The position numbers and the translations under genes are program-made. The notes beneath the pieces are model-generated. The model saw nothing but the letters and a program-made list of their open reading frames with translations, was not told where the DNA came from and did not search any database. From positions 248,001 through 312,000 of the forward strand of contig NC_079257.1 in the NCBI RefSeq assembly GCF_947241705.1: a DNA stretch of 64,000 nucleotides, read 5' to 3'. Source of the DNA: Saccharomyces mikatae IFO 1815. Lineage: Eukaryota > Ascomycota > Saccharomycetes > Saccharomycetales > Saccharomycetaceae. Below, piece by piece: positions 33,177 to 43,701 of this stretch (position 1 is its first letter; every line of letters begins with the position of its first letter).

Positions 33177-34609
33177 GTTTTACACTGTTATTTACTTGGT
33201 TGTTTTTACGGATACTAGAAGTAACACTAACAGCTGAAAATAAAATTAAAAATTATTAGCACTAATTATCAACTGAACGGGCTGCTAAATACGATTTCTC
33301 GCAACAAAAAGTTAGAAGAGGACATAAGTCAATTTTCATTGTTTCTTTCCTCTTGGGTCATAATATTACTGAGATGGCCCTTGAAAAAATTTTCTTTCAG
33401 TGAAAAAAAAAAAGAACTTCCGAGAAAAAAAAAGAAAGTGTGCGTGGTCATTCAATACGGAAAGTGTGCGTAGTACTTGACAACTGCTTTCTTATAGTAA
33501 CGATAACATGGATCACTTGTATCATTACACGTTAGTTACAAGGCACGCCGATTCGATAGTTAATTGGATTGTTTTTGAGCCTATACATATGTATCGAGGG
33601 ATTTTTTTGTAAATCTCCTGCGTTTAATAACAAAGGCTTTCCTCTGCGAGAATTCTTAGGTCTCTATGAGTTACGCGTCCTTCTTCGAGCGCCATGCTAG
33701 GAAAAAAAGGTTTTATTTACGTAATCTATTGTTCCAGTTTGTGCAATGAACATTTATACAGTAACATCGTACTTAGGAGCCAACAGACTAAAATAACCTT
33801 CAATTACATTGGTAAAAAACATTCTTTAGAAAAAATATACGTGATATATATATGTCATGGATTCTGACACGATGAGGCTTCCTAATATATTGGAGCATGT
33901 TGGGAAGAAAAGAAGTCTTAAGCCTAATCTATTGGCAAGGATCCTTGTCTAATATAAACATAGAGAGTAATCCTTTTGAAAGAATCTTGGAATCTACAGA
34001 AGTTCTTGTTTTTTTCAGTTCTGGTGCCGCTATTCCATATGAACATTGGCGCGCGTATAAGAGATTAATAAGAACAACAAAATTAATCTGTAACTATGTA
34101 TATGTTCATAATAATAATGTTTTCTGGAAACTTCAGCCAGCCGACTAAAGCAGAGTCAGGTGAATGATAACACCTTTTGTATGCATGGATCTATTATTCC
34201 ACAGGAGTTGTAAACTTGTAGTGATATTCTCCGCCCCGTCTTTTGTTTACACCTTTTTTAACGACAGATATCATTAGAGAGAAAGTATCTTTCACATTTT
34301 GCCGAGGCAATGTTTTCTGTTAGTTTTGTCTGATTCTTTTGATGGTCAGGATTAGATGTCATACGAGGACTAGAGATTAGCGACGAAGTGTTTTACTATT
34401 TAGTGTCTTGTTTCAGCTGTATACAAAAGGGAGGCAATGTGTATACAATTATTTATGAGACGGCATCTCCTTACTCTGCCTAAAAGATACTATTTTCATA
34501 AATGTTTGAACTTCTTGGTATATAATATTTAGCAAATGTACTCGGTATCATGAAAAGGAATATTATCTTTAATGGCCGTTGTTTTGACTATAAAACGCTG
34601 TAAAGACGC
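33177..34609. other. OLA1-ETR1 intergenic region
   Basis: 1.43 kb with no supported gene. Left part: OLA1 promoter with a tandem 12-bp direct repeat (33434-33445 and 33460-33471). Right part: ETR1 3' end. An 83-codon ATG-initiated frame at 33897-34148 has no recognisable domain and is treated as a doubtful frame. Confidence 0.5.
33434..33471 (-). repeat. 12-bp direct repeat upstream of OLA1
   Basis: GAAAGTGTGCGT at 33434-33445 and again at 33460-33471, 26 bp apart, about 258-295 bp upstream of the OLA1 ATG. On the gene strand it reads ACGCACACTTTC. The spacing is about 2.5 helical turns. Confidence 0.7.
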
Positions 34610-35752
34610 CTACCATTCCAGTACAACCAATTTTTTCTTCCCCTTCCCAGTTATACCCTTTTTGATTAGTTCCAATAACTGCTCATCAGTAGTGGTATTA
34701 GTGTTCCAGGTCAGAGTTTCAATTTCATCCTTAGGAGAAATAATTTGACCAGCGTTATACATTTCAATGAAATTGTTGATGGTGTCAATTTTACTTTGGG
34801 GGTTTTCCTTGTTCTTTTCAGTTACCCAGTAACCTTTGGAGGTCAAACCTTTGAAGATATGTAAAGATGTTGGTAGTGTTACAGGTTGTTTTGACATTCC
34901 TCCATAAGTGAGCATTAGGGCGTTTTTCTCTAACTTACGAGCAATCGAAGCACTGGATTTACCTCCGACAGAATTCAAAGCCAGTCTCACCCTCGCGTTT
35001 TCTCCCAAAACCTTGGTCAATACTTCTTTGGCAAACGTCTTGTTGTTGTTTTGTGATTCGGAGATGACCTTCGTAGCGCCATATTTATCTTCCAAAACCT
35101 TGGCCACCTCATCGAAATTATCACGATCACGAATAACACTTAGTGTATTAATTCCTTTCGCTTTTGCTACTTGCGAGACTATCTTTGAAACACCAGATGT
35201 ACCTGCATTTTGGATAATCCATTCATTACCACCACTGTTCCAATCAATATAGTCTGAAACTAGTTGAAAACCGGTACAGCCATTGACGGATACCGTTGCT
35301 GCAGAGAACAAATCCAAATCATTCACTTTGATCAATTCAGAACTACTAGAGAAAACTCGGTAATTGGACCAAGTTCCTTGGTTCGCCTGCAATGGGATAA
35401 CTCGGTCTCCCAATTTTAAATCGCCATTGGAACTACTTGGGGGTAAATAAACAACCTCAAAGACACCCTCGTTACCGGCTATAGCTGCTGGCTCATCAGT
35501 AGAGTAATCATATGTCTTCTCCGGACGAGACGGATATACACCTTGTAGTTGGTTGATATCCGAAGGATTTATGGGAAAAGCCAAAGTTTTCAACACAATT
35601 GATTGAGACAGGTTTTGTTTAGGAGTATAATTTTTCACTGACAAAACTTTAGAACAATCCTCAACTTCGTGAGCTGAGTAAATGAGTGATTTAAACTGTT
35701 TGGGAATCTGGTGAGTTGAGGATGACATGAAACGTTTTAATGTGGGAAGCAT
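34610..35752 (-). CDS. ETR1: Mitochondrial 2-enoyl thioester (enoyl-ACP) reductase
   Basis: NADPH-dependent reductase of mitochondrial type II fatty-acid synthesis, needed for lipoate and respiration. 380 residues as in S. cerevisiae. The N-terminus MLPTLKRFMSSSTHQIPK is a basic, Ser-rich mitochondrial presequence. The medium-chain dehydrogenase fold follows. GVYPSRPE, with the conserved Tyr, is near residue 77. The nucleotide-binding region IQNAGTSGVSKIV replaces the usual GxGxxG pattern, as in this family. LALNSVGG and MLTYGGMS follow. The start ATG is the first of a conserved N-terminus. It is leftward, with YPK3 next in the same direction. Confidence 0.94.
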   Translation of the reverse strand: MLPTLKRFMSSSTHQIPKQFKSLIYSAHEVEDCSKVLSVKNYTPKQNLSQSIVLKTLAFPINPSDINQLQGVYPSRPEKTYDYSTDEPAAIAGNEGVFEVVYLPPSSSNGDLKLGDRVIPLQANQGTWSNYRVFSSSSELIKVNDLDLFSAATVSVNGCTGFQLVSDYIDWNSGGNEWIIQNAGTSGVSKIVSQVAKAKGINTLSVIRDRDNFDEVAKVLEDKYGATKVISESQNNNKTFAKEVLTKVLGENARVRLALNSVGGKSSASIARKLEKNALMLTYGGMSKQPVTLPTSLHIFKGLTSKGYWVTEKNKENPQSKIDTINNFIEMYNAGQIISPKDEIETLTWNTNTTTDEQLLELIKKGITGKGKKKLVVLEW

Positions 35753-36149
35753 CTTGAGAAACGAAAGCTAATTGGCAGAATCTGAATCTATTTGGCTACA
35801 AAGGTACTTCTAAAACCCAAATGTTTTTGAGGATAGAAACAGCCCCTGTGCACTCTTACTTCCCTTAGACGAGAAATTATTCTTTTAAGTTAAAAAAAAG
35901 CTCCGGCGGGGTTCTCATGACAATAATATGTCCTAGACAAATGATGTAGTTAATTGACTTAGAAAAATCTTTCATACGGCGGTTTTAATATTATTACATA
36001 CATTATATATTAAAAATGTGTTCTCTTAACCCTAAAAGCAAAATAGAATATATGTGTATCGACATATACTCTTAAACATCGAAAAAACAAAAAATGTAAA
36101 GTCATTGCAGCTTCAAAATTCTTTCTCATAATCTATCTAAGTTTTCATT
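35753..36149. other. YPK3-ETR1 spacer (ETR1 promoter)
   Basis: 397 bp containing the ETR1 upstream region and the YPK3 3' end. I see no counterpart of the doubtful S. cerevisiae frame YBR027C. Confidence 0.5.
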
Positions 36150-37730
36150 TTAAAAATACTTTTCCAAATAGCTACCACTTGCTTTATAACTAAATCCCTT
36201 GAACATGTCCGGGGACTTGCTCACAGAACTGATATTAATGGGTTTGCTATCAGCATAATTCTCCTCATATGACATGGACGTAAATTCTGTGTCAAAATTT
36301 TCTGCTAGTTCCAAATCTGTAATAACTGGAACAATAGGGCCTAAAGTGGTTTTTTGTAATTGTCCAGATTCTAGTAACTTCCAATCTATTTTCCTAAAAA
36401 TAAAATGTTCTGTGAATAAACTAGTTCTTACACCACCTGATTTTTTTTTCTTAGATTTGATAGGTTTGTTATTTATTCCCGTTTTGGTCCAATATTTGTC
36501 AACATTCCATCTCTTGGAAGTTTCCCTCTTCAAAAGTGCGTTTAATATATCCTTCATTCCCTCGCTCAAGTAGAATGGAATCTTAGGGCCTTGCTTGTTC
36601 TGTTGAATCTTATTGATTATAACCTTATGATTACTACCAGTATAAGGTGGCTTACCTACTAGCATATCATATAGCAAACATCCCAGGGAATACCAATCAC
36701 AATTCTGGGTGTATGCTCTGCCTAATAATATTTCAGGCGCACAGTATTCTGGGGTACCAATAATCGAGTATAAGGCATTAACATTCTCTGGATCCTCCTC
36801 ATCAACCACGGAATCATTGGCACTTTTTTTACTCAGGCCAAAATCTGTTAATACCAAATGGCCGCGTTGATTCAATAGACAGTTTTCAGGTTTCAAATCT
36901 CTATATACAACACCCTTCGTATGCAAAAATCTCAAAGCGCAGCTGATTTCAGCTGCGTAAAATGAAACCGTCGTCTCATCTAGTGTCCCATGTTCCTTTA
37001 AATGGTAAAATAGTTCGCCACCAGGGATATACTGCAGCAGTAGATATAGCTTTGAGTTATCATGGAAAGAATAAAACAATTTGACAATATTTGGATGTTC
37101 TATCTCGGATAAAATGGACCGTTCGGCAAATGTTCTCTCTAACCTCTTTGAAAGACCATTATCATTGTCGTTGTTATCACAACTATTGTTTTCTTCATCC
37201 TCTTTCTTAGATTCTGTCGCAGTAGGAGAAATTAAGATTTCCGCCTTTTGCAACTGCTTCATAGCATAAAGTTTGGAAGTGTTAGTGTCTTTAACGAGAA
37301 GAACTTTTCCATAGGCGCCTTGGCCTAAGACTCTCACGGGTTTAAAATCATGCAGATTTCTTGACAATTCATTTTCTTTCTTATTAGAGGAAATCATATC
37401 CTGAGGTGTTATGGATAGTCTAGTCATACCAGTTGGAATGAAGTCCGAACCTGTAATGGAAAATCTTCTCGTATTAGGCGGGGTGAGAATAGGAAATTTG
37501 GAATAAGCTGAAGACCTTCTTCTCATCCCATGTGCAGGGATTGTTCCAGTGAGTGGAATGTCATTCGAATGAACAGAGAGGTGAATCATATTCTTTTCTT
37601 CATATGTGATAGCGCTATCTTGTTCATGATTGATATCATCATATAATACTGTCGCATAATCTGCTTTGACGTCATTTTTTTTGTCATCAACTGACATACG
37701 ATGAAGTTCTTCATCCAATGAAAAAATCAT
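36150..37730 (-). CDS. YPK3: Ypk3, AGC protein kinase (S6 kinase-like)
   Basis: TORC1-dependent AGC kinase that phosphorylates ribosomal protein S6 (Rps6). 526 residues against 525. The N-terminal about 125 residues are Ser/Thr-rich. The kinase domain shows the glycine loop GQGAYG at 136-141, the ATP lysine K158 in YAMKQL, the catalytic loop YRDLKPEN at 276-283, DFG at 296-298 and APE at 331-333. A poly-Asn/Asp insertion (about 175-195) lies between the ATP lysine and the C-helix region. The C-terminal hydrophobic motif FKGFSY is at 510-515; its Ser514 corresponds to the TORC1 target Ser513 of S. cerevisiae. Confidence 0.95.
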   Translation of the reverse strand: MIFSLDEELHRMSVDDKKNDVKADYATVLYDDINHEQDSAITYEEKNMIHLSVHSNDIPLTGTIPAHGMRRRSSAYSKFPILTPPNTRRFSITGSDFIPTGMTRLSITPQDMISSNKKENELSRNLHDFKPVRVLGQGAYGKVLLVKDTNTSKLYAMKQLQKAEILISPTATESKKEDEENNSCDNNDNDNGLSKRLERTFAERSILSEIEHPNIVKLFYSFHDNSKLYLLLQYIPGGELFYHLKEHGTLDETTVSFYAAEISCALRFLHTKGVVYRDLKPENCLLNQRGHLVLTDFGLSKKSANDSVVDEEDPENVNALYSIIGTPEYCAPEILLGRAYTQNCDWYSLGCLLYDMLVGKPPYTGSNHKVIINKIQQNKQGPKIPFYLSEGMKDILNALLKRETSKRWNVDKYWTKTGINNKPIKSKKKKSGGVRTSLFTEHFIFRKIDWKLLESGQLQKTTLGPIVPVITDLELAENFDTEFTSMSYEENYADSKPINISSVSKSPDMFKGFSYKASGSYLEKYF

Positions 37731-38101
37731 CCTAATTACTGCTAACAGTATATACAGTTGACTCGATTGATAACAATCTTATGCATAGGATCCTTTAGCC
37801 AAGAACTCTGACTACTGTTGGTTAATACGTCCTTTATTTGTTTATTTTTTTTCTCTCTTTATTTTATTTTATTTTATTTTTTTTTTTTTCATAATTTTAA
37901 GCAACATGATAGAGGCACACGATTATTTTCTGCATAGTCACTTTTAGAAAGTACTAAAACCAGCTAGACGTTATATTAAAAAATTGATATCTTATTTTGT
38001 AATTTACATAATCGAAATAATAAAAAGTGGTATGCATAGGAGTCTGAAGAGAAATTGCATACACACACACACATATATACTTTTATATGGATTTTTTATG
38101 T
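37731..38101. other. CDS1-YPK3 spacer with AT-rich simple repeats
   Basis: 371 bp holding the YPK3 promoter and the CDS1 3' end. It contains a pentanucleotide/poly-T tract at 37861-37889 and a short (AC)n run at about 38060-38072. Confidence 0.6.
37861..37889. repeat. (ATTTT)n microsatellite merging into a T tract
   Basis: About four ATTTT units are followed by an uninterrupted T run, 130-160 bp upstream of the YPK3 ATG. It is a probable nucleosome-excluding poly(dA:dT) element and may vary in length between strains. Confidence 0.85.
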
Positions 38102-39475
38102 TCAAGAGTGATCGGCCAATGGTTTTTTAATGGCGTTGAAAATATCAGCCAGTTTCTCAAAATTTTTTGGTGATATTATACCTTTTTTAGATAAGAATTT
38201 AATCAATATATCGATCAACTCTATGATCTGCCTGTCGTTCAAGTTCATCAAAATAGTGGATAAAACAGTATCTACTGTTATCCTATGTTCACTGATGAAT
38301 GTTTCATAATACAAATTGGCAAAAGAGCCCATTATGAATTGACAATCGACCCTGTCTGTGATACCACCATGACCTGGAATGGAGTGTCCAAAATCTTTAA
38401 CTTTGAAAGTTCTCTTTAAACCAGATGCGAAAAATCCGCCAAATGGTGCAAATAATGATGCAAAGGTAGCCAAATTTAAAGCATGGAAATATATTGGCTT
38501 TACTGTAATGGAATTGATTTGCACTTTATCGAAGAAGATAGGTGGAAGCCTATAAACTTGTGGAAGGAAAACAGGATTTAATTCACATGTCAAGTTGGAA
38601 AAGAAGTTTGTATGAAGATCTTCCACAGGGCACGTCAAGTAAGTATAGGGGCTCAAAATTCTTGTCAATATGATGCTTGCTAGAGCGGTAAAGAACCAAG
38701 CACCAAGGAAACCTTCTAAGGTTTTCTTAGGGGAAATCTCTATTAGCTTAGTCTTACCGAATGTTATGCCGCACAAGTAGGCGAAGATATCATTAACGAT
38801 GACTAATCCGCATGGTAGTAAGAACCAAAATAGACCGTTAAGCACGTTCTTGATGATCAAATGTGCTTGAAATACCACTAAAAGAAGAACCATATGAGTG
38901 ACGCATAATGATCCGAACTGGAATTTCAAAAATCCCTTTCTTAAACTACAAACGAACAAAACGAACCCTAAAAGATAGAGACAATAACAAATAAACTTGT
39001 GATTTGTTACAATGAAATTCAATACAGGATACCCGTAGAACGTGGTTTGAAAGAACTTGAAGAGCGATTTTCCATCTAGATAGTAGATTGTGGTGAAGAG
39101 AAGATACCAATTCAACGTTTTTGTTAGTGGCAAATTCTTCTCGCGACCGGAAGCACTTGTTACAGCAATACATTCTTTAAAAGTAGCAATTTGACACCCC
39201 AAAATCAGCACTATACACCATGCATGGCCTGATGCTAAGGTGATGAAAAACCCACTGATCATAACAAACGTCCAGACGGTTCTAATGAAAAAGTTGTACT
39301 TCCTACTTTCCTTCGCAGCAGCCGTGTTCTCCTTGGTTGCTGGTGTGACAGATTCACTGGCGTCCTTATGGAGTTCGTCTTGCAGCTTGTCAATAGCCTT
39401 TGAGGTGGCGTCAGTAACTGAGTCCACAATCTCCTTGCTCGTACCATGCGGTTTCATCTCAGGATTGTCAGACAT
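38102..39475 (-). CDS. CDS1: CDP-diacylglycerol synthase (phosphatidate cytidylyltransferase)
   Basis: Essential ER/mitochondria-associated enzyme converting phosphatidic acid and CTP into CDP-DAG, precursor of PI, PS and cardiolipin. 457 residues, as in S. cerevisiae. A polar N-terminus of about 70 residues precedes seven or so hydrophobic segments. The family signature is seen at about residues 362-390: GLKRTFKVKDFGHSIPGHGG, then ITDRVD with the metal-binding aspartates. The Thr/Ala-rich N-tail is the variable part. The upstream region contains an inositol-response element. Divergent from RKM3. Confidence 0.96.
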   Translation of the reverse strand: MSDNPEMKPHGTSKEIVDSVTDATSKAIDKLQDELHKDASESVTPATKENTAAAKESRKYNFFIRTVWTFVMISGFFITLASGHAWCIVLILGCQIATFKECIAVTSASGREKNLPLTKTLNWYLLFTTIYYLDGKSLFKFFQTTFYGYPVLNFIVTNHKFICYCLYLLGFVLFVCSLRKGFLKFQFGSLCVTHMVLLLVVFQAHLIIKNVLNGLFWFLLPCGLVIVNDIFAYLCGITFGKTKLIEISPKKTLEGFLGAWFFTALASIILTRILSPYTYLTCPVEDLHTNFFSNLTCELNPVFLPQVYRLPPIFFDKVQINSITVKPIYFHALNLATFASLFAPFGGFFASGLKRTFKVKDFGHSIPGHGGITDRVDCQFIMGSFANLYYETFISEHRITVDTVLSTILMNLNDRQIIELIDILIKFLSKKGIISPKNFEKLADIFNAIKKPLADHS

Positions 39476-40020
39476 CTTGGGTAAGTGGAATTATATCAGT
39501 TGAGTATGGAAGGTTGATTGTTTGGGAAGATACTTGGCAAGAACTGCGTCTTCACAAACTATCTTGAGCTAAATATCAAGATAAGTTAACAGTCCTCAAG
39601 CTGTTTACAATTGTCGATTGCTACACTTTTCACATGTCATCCCATCTGAAAAATTTTCAAGAGGTGTATCCGTCGATAATGATTGTCAAATAATATGACA
39701 GAATAATGACGATATGCAGTGCCTGAAGACGCTCAAAACAAGTCAGAGAATGCCAAATTTGGTACCATACCAGATATTTTGTAAAGACTTAGATCGACAG
39801 AGTCTCACACATGCTTTTGTCTGTGAGAACTGTCCTTGATATATCCATTTTTCTGTTGAATGTCTAAAATGTCGTGTAAAAATAGCGAAAAAAGAGTAGT
39901 GTGATGATGAAAATTAAATGAATCAAAGAAGTAGGAAAGGCAAGATGAGATGGAGGAAGTCATTATCGGAGATTCATTCTTCATATATACTAGTAAACAA
40001 AATCAATTACGAAGAGAGGA
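39476..40020. other. CDS1/RKM3 divergent promoter region
   Basis: 545 bp of upstream DNA shared by the two genes, with the UAS-INO element near the CDS1 side. No gene is present. No other site is assigned. Confidence 0.55.
39627..39636 (-). promoter_or_regulatory. Inositol-sensitive element (UAS-INO, Ino2/Ino4 site) of CDS1
   Basis: CATGTGAAAA on the CDS1 strand, 152-161 bp upstream of its ATG, matches the core CATGTGAA of the UAS-INO consensus. S. cerevisiae CDS1 is repressed by inositol and choline, which fits. The motif is seen; regulation is inferred. Confidence 0.7.
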
Positions 40021-41688
40021 ATGTCGGTGACTTCTAAGGATGATATCTCTCACATTTTAAGGTTTGTTACTGATTGCCATGGCAAGTTCGACCTTTCCAA
40101 ATGTGTCATAAGAGAATCGGCTCTTGGTGGATTAGGTGTCTTTGCCAAGACTGATATCGCGAAAGGACAGTCGGTACTGACATTGAACAAGTCCTCGATT
40201 TTTTCAGCATCTAACAGCTCCATTGCCAATTTGCTATACGACAATAGTATTGATGGGATGTTGGCCCTGAATATTGCATTCATTTATGAAACTACAGTTT
40301 TTAAAAATACGAGCCATTGGTATCCTTTTCTTCGAACTATACGGATTCGCGATGAGCAAGGAAATTTGAATCTGCCGCCAAGTTTTTGGAATAAAAATGG
40401 TAAAGAACTTTTAAAGGGCACCAGTTTCGATACCTTATTTGATGCGTTGACACCGGAGGAAGAAATTGTAGAGGGTTTCGAAATTGCTATCAATCTAGCA
40501 CGTAAATGGAATGAAGAATTTCAGTTGGAAATTCCTAATGGGTTTCTAGATGTTAAGGAAAATAATCATGGAAAAGATTTCAACTTGAAGCTGGAAAGAT
40601 TTATTTCCGTGGCTTACACCTTATCATCAAGAGGGTTTGAGATAGACGCCTATCATGAAACAGCTTTGGTGCCCATTGCGGACCTGTTCAATCACCATGT
40701 TGCGCACCCAGATTTAAAGTTTGTATCATTATATGATGTTTGTGATAAATGTGGTGAATCGGGTATGTGCAAACACTTGATAGCGGAAGAATATTTGGAA
40801 GTACAGGAACAAGAAAGGGACACATCTAGAGCAGAAAAAATGGAGACCCCTACTATTAATGAGGATCTAATTAATAGTCTAGAGAATGGTTTACAAGAAG
40901 AGCGCTCTAAGAGTATTACGGATATCGAGGATGAAGATAGCGGCATTGAGAATGCCGATGAATGTGTCGATCTAGTACTAAAGAATGATGTGACGCAACA
41001 CCAAGAAATATTCAACTCCTATGGTGAGCTGTCAAACGTCTTTTTATTGGCTAGATATGGGTTTACCGTACCTGGGAACACGTATGATATTGTTCATTTA
41101 GGGCCTGATTTTATGAATATCCTGAAGAAGGAAGAAAAATATCAAGAGAAAGTTAAGTGGTGGGGCCAAGTTGGCCATGGCTTGTTTTCAGCATGGTATG
41201 TTCAAATGCGACAAGAAGATGAAGGCGAAGACAAAGATAGTGTGCCACAATCAGATGGGTTTTCTGAGGATGCAGGGAGCGAGCTAGAGGAAGAAAGCGA
41301 AGAGGAAGAAGGGGAAAATGACTTGAACTCGTGGCTTTCCCAGCTTTACATAGATTACAATGGCGAGCCTTCACCTTCGACATGGGCTTTAGCTAATCTT
41401 TTAACTTTAACGGCCTCTCAATGGAAATCACTCTTCTCCAAAAAGGTCACTCCTCATATCAGCGACTCAATAATCAACGAGGAAAAACTGCCCTTTTTGG
41501 CAAAAAAGGACAATCCTCATTCTAAAAAGCTACTTTCCAAATTACTTAAGGACAAGAAGCTGCCTTGTATAAAACGCGATAACACACCACAAGTAACAGG
41601 TATTACTGATAACATGTTCCATAGTGCTCAAATTTTGGTACAATCTGAGCATGATATTCTGACTAAATGTCGCAAGACACTTTCCTAA
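40021..41688 (+). CDS. RKM3: Rkm3, SET-domain ribosomal lysine methyltransferase
   Basis: Lysine methyltransferase that monomethylates ribosomal protein Rpl42 (Lys40) in S. cerevisiae. 555 residues against about 552. A split SET domain begins near residue 25 (GGLGVFAKTDIAKGQ). The SET-I region carries an acidic insertion. The cofactor-binding core is ALVPIADLFNHH near residue 218, and the conserved Tyr motif is NSYGELSNVFLLARYGF near 335-351. Two acidic low-complexity segments (about 265-315 and 395-430) are the least conserved. A Rubisco-LSMT-like C-terminal helical domain follows. Its stop lies only 274 bp from RPL4A. Confidence 0.93.
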   Translation: MSVTSKDDISHILRFVTDCHGKFDLSKCVIRESALGGLGVFAKTDIAKGQSVLTLNKSSIFSASNSSIANLLYDNSIDGMLALNIAFIYETTVFKNTSHWYPFLRTIRIRDEQGNLNLPPSFWNKNGKELLKGTSFDTLFDALTPEEEIVEGFEIAINLARKWNEEFQLEIPNGFLDVKENNHGKDFNLKLERFISVAYTLSSRGFEIDAYHETALVPIADLFNHHVAHPDLKFVSLYDVCDKCGESGMCKHLIAEEYLEVQEQERDTSRAEKMETPTINEDLINSLENGLQEERSKSITDIEDEDSGIENADECVDLVLKNDVTQHQEIFNSYGELSNVFLLARYGFTVPGNTYDIVHLGPDFMNILKKEEKYQEKVKWWGQVGHGLFSAWYVQMRQEDEGEDKDSVPQSDGFSEDAGSELEEESEEEEGENDLNSWLSQLYIDYNGEPSPSTWALANLLTLTASQWKSLFSKKVTPHISDSIINEEKLPFLAKKDNPHSKKLLSKLLKDKKLPCIKRDNTPQVTGITDNMFHSAQILVQSEHDILTKCRKTLS

Positions 41689-41786
41689 ATAGTATTGGAT
41701 GCATACATAATAGATCTAGTATTCAGTTAATCAATCAAATATTTTATATCACCTTCATAGAATCAAAACTAAAATAGACTATTATT

Positions 41787-41799
41787 ATCACACTACACG
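41787..41799 (+). promoter_or_regulatory. Abf1 site in the RPL4A promoter
   Basis: ATCACACTACACG fits the Abf1 consensus RTCRY-N5-ACG, 164-176 bp upstream of the RPL4A ATG, and is followed by long A/T tracts. RPL4A belongs to the minority of ribosomal protein genes driven by Abf1 rather than Rap1. I saw no Rap1 site. Confidence 0.78.
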
Positions 41800-41869
41800 A
41801 GAACCAGAGTGAAAAAAAAATGAAAATTTTTTCCTCTTCATCTGAGAAAAAAAATATTTAAACGAATAG

Positions 41870-43051
<1,182 letters not shown>

Positions 43052-43701
43052 ACTTGTTGAGTTCAGAACATTTTTTATCATTTTCTGTGTACTTATATAA
43101 GCTTTTAGTATCTCTAAGGTGAGTAATTATTCCTCTCTGACTTGACATTATCTATTTTTTATGAATTCTTACTACTTTGATGAATATATACTGATGTACG
43201 ATGAATTTAAAGCATAAGTTTACAGGAACCTTTACAGTTTTTCCCCACATTGAGCCAAAGCTCGAGTCAACAATAGTCGTGCATATTAAACTTAATGAGA
43301 CCCACTTTTAACGTACGAGGGATTGTGCCCAACAATTACCTGATATAGACAAGGCATGCCCCCGTTTGAATGCTTTTACAATTACTTGGTGTAGCATTGC
43401 ATGTGCTGCCCCCACCCTTTTGATCACTCCGGTTCCGCTCAATTTTGCCTTTTTGACGCGGCTACGAAACTCGGGTTCGAGTAGTCCGTTAACTTAAACT
43501 GCAATGAAAATCATTGGCTAGAATAGTGCTCCATAACAATATGTGTATGTGTTCTTGCAACAAGCACGATTGAAATAATAAACAATTGTCTCGGCAAATT
43601 TAATTCTACATAGGATTTAAGATTTTGCTTTGGAATTTCAGAAGATTTCGTAGTTTTAGCGCGCTACATAGAAATACATAACAATCAAAAATCCACCAGA
43701 A
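43052..43701. other. RPL4A-EDS1 intergenic region
   Basis: 650 bp containing the RPL4A 3' end and the EDS1 promoter. A hairpin ACTCG-GGTT-CGAGT lies at 43469-43482. It resembles a tRNA T-arm but lacks the rest of a tRNA. I see no counterpart of the doubtful frame YBR032W. Confidence 0.5.

Noticed and set aside
43469-43482. GGTTCGA-containing hairpin resembling a tRNA T-arm
   Set aside because: No acceptor, D or anticodon arms nearby and no matching CC of the B box. Probably a short inverted repeat only.
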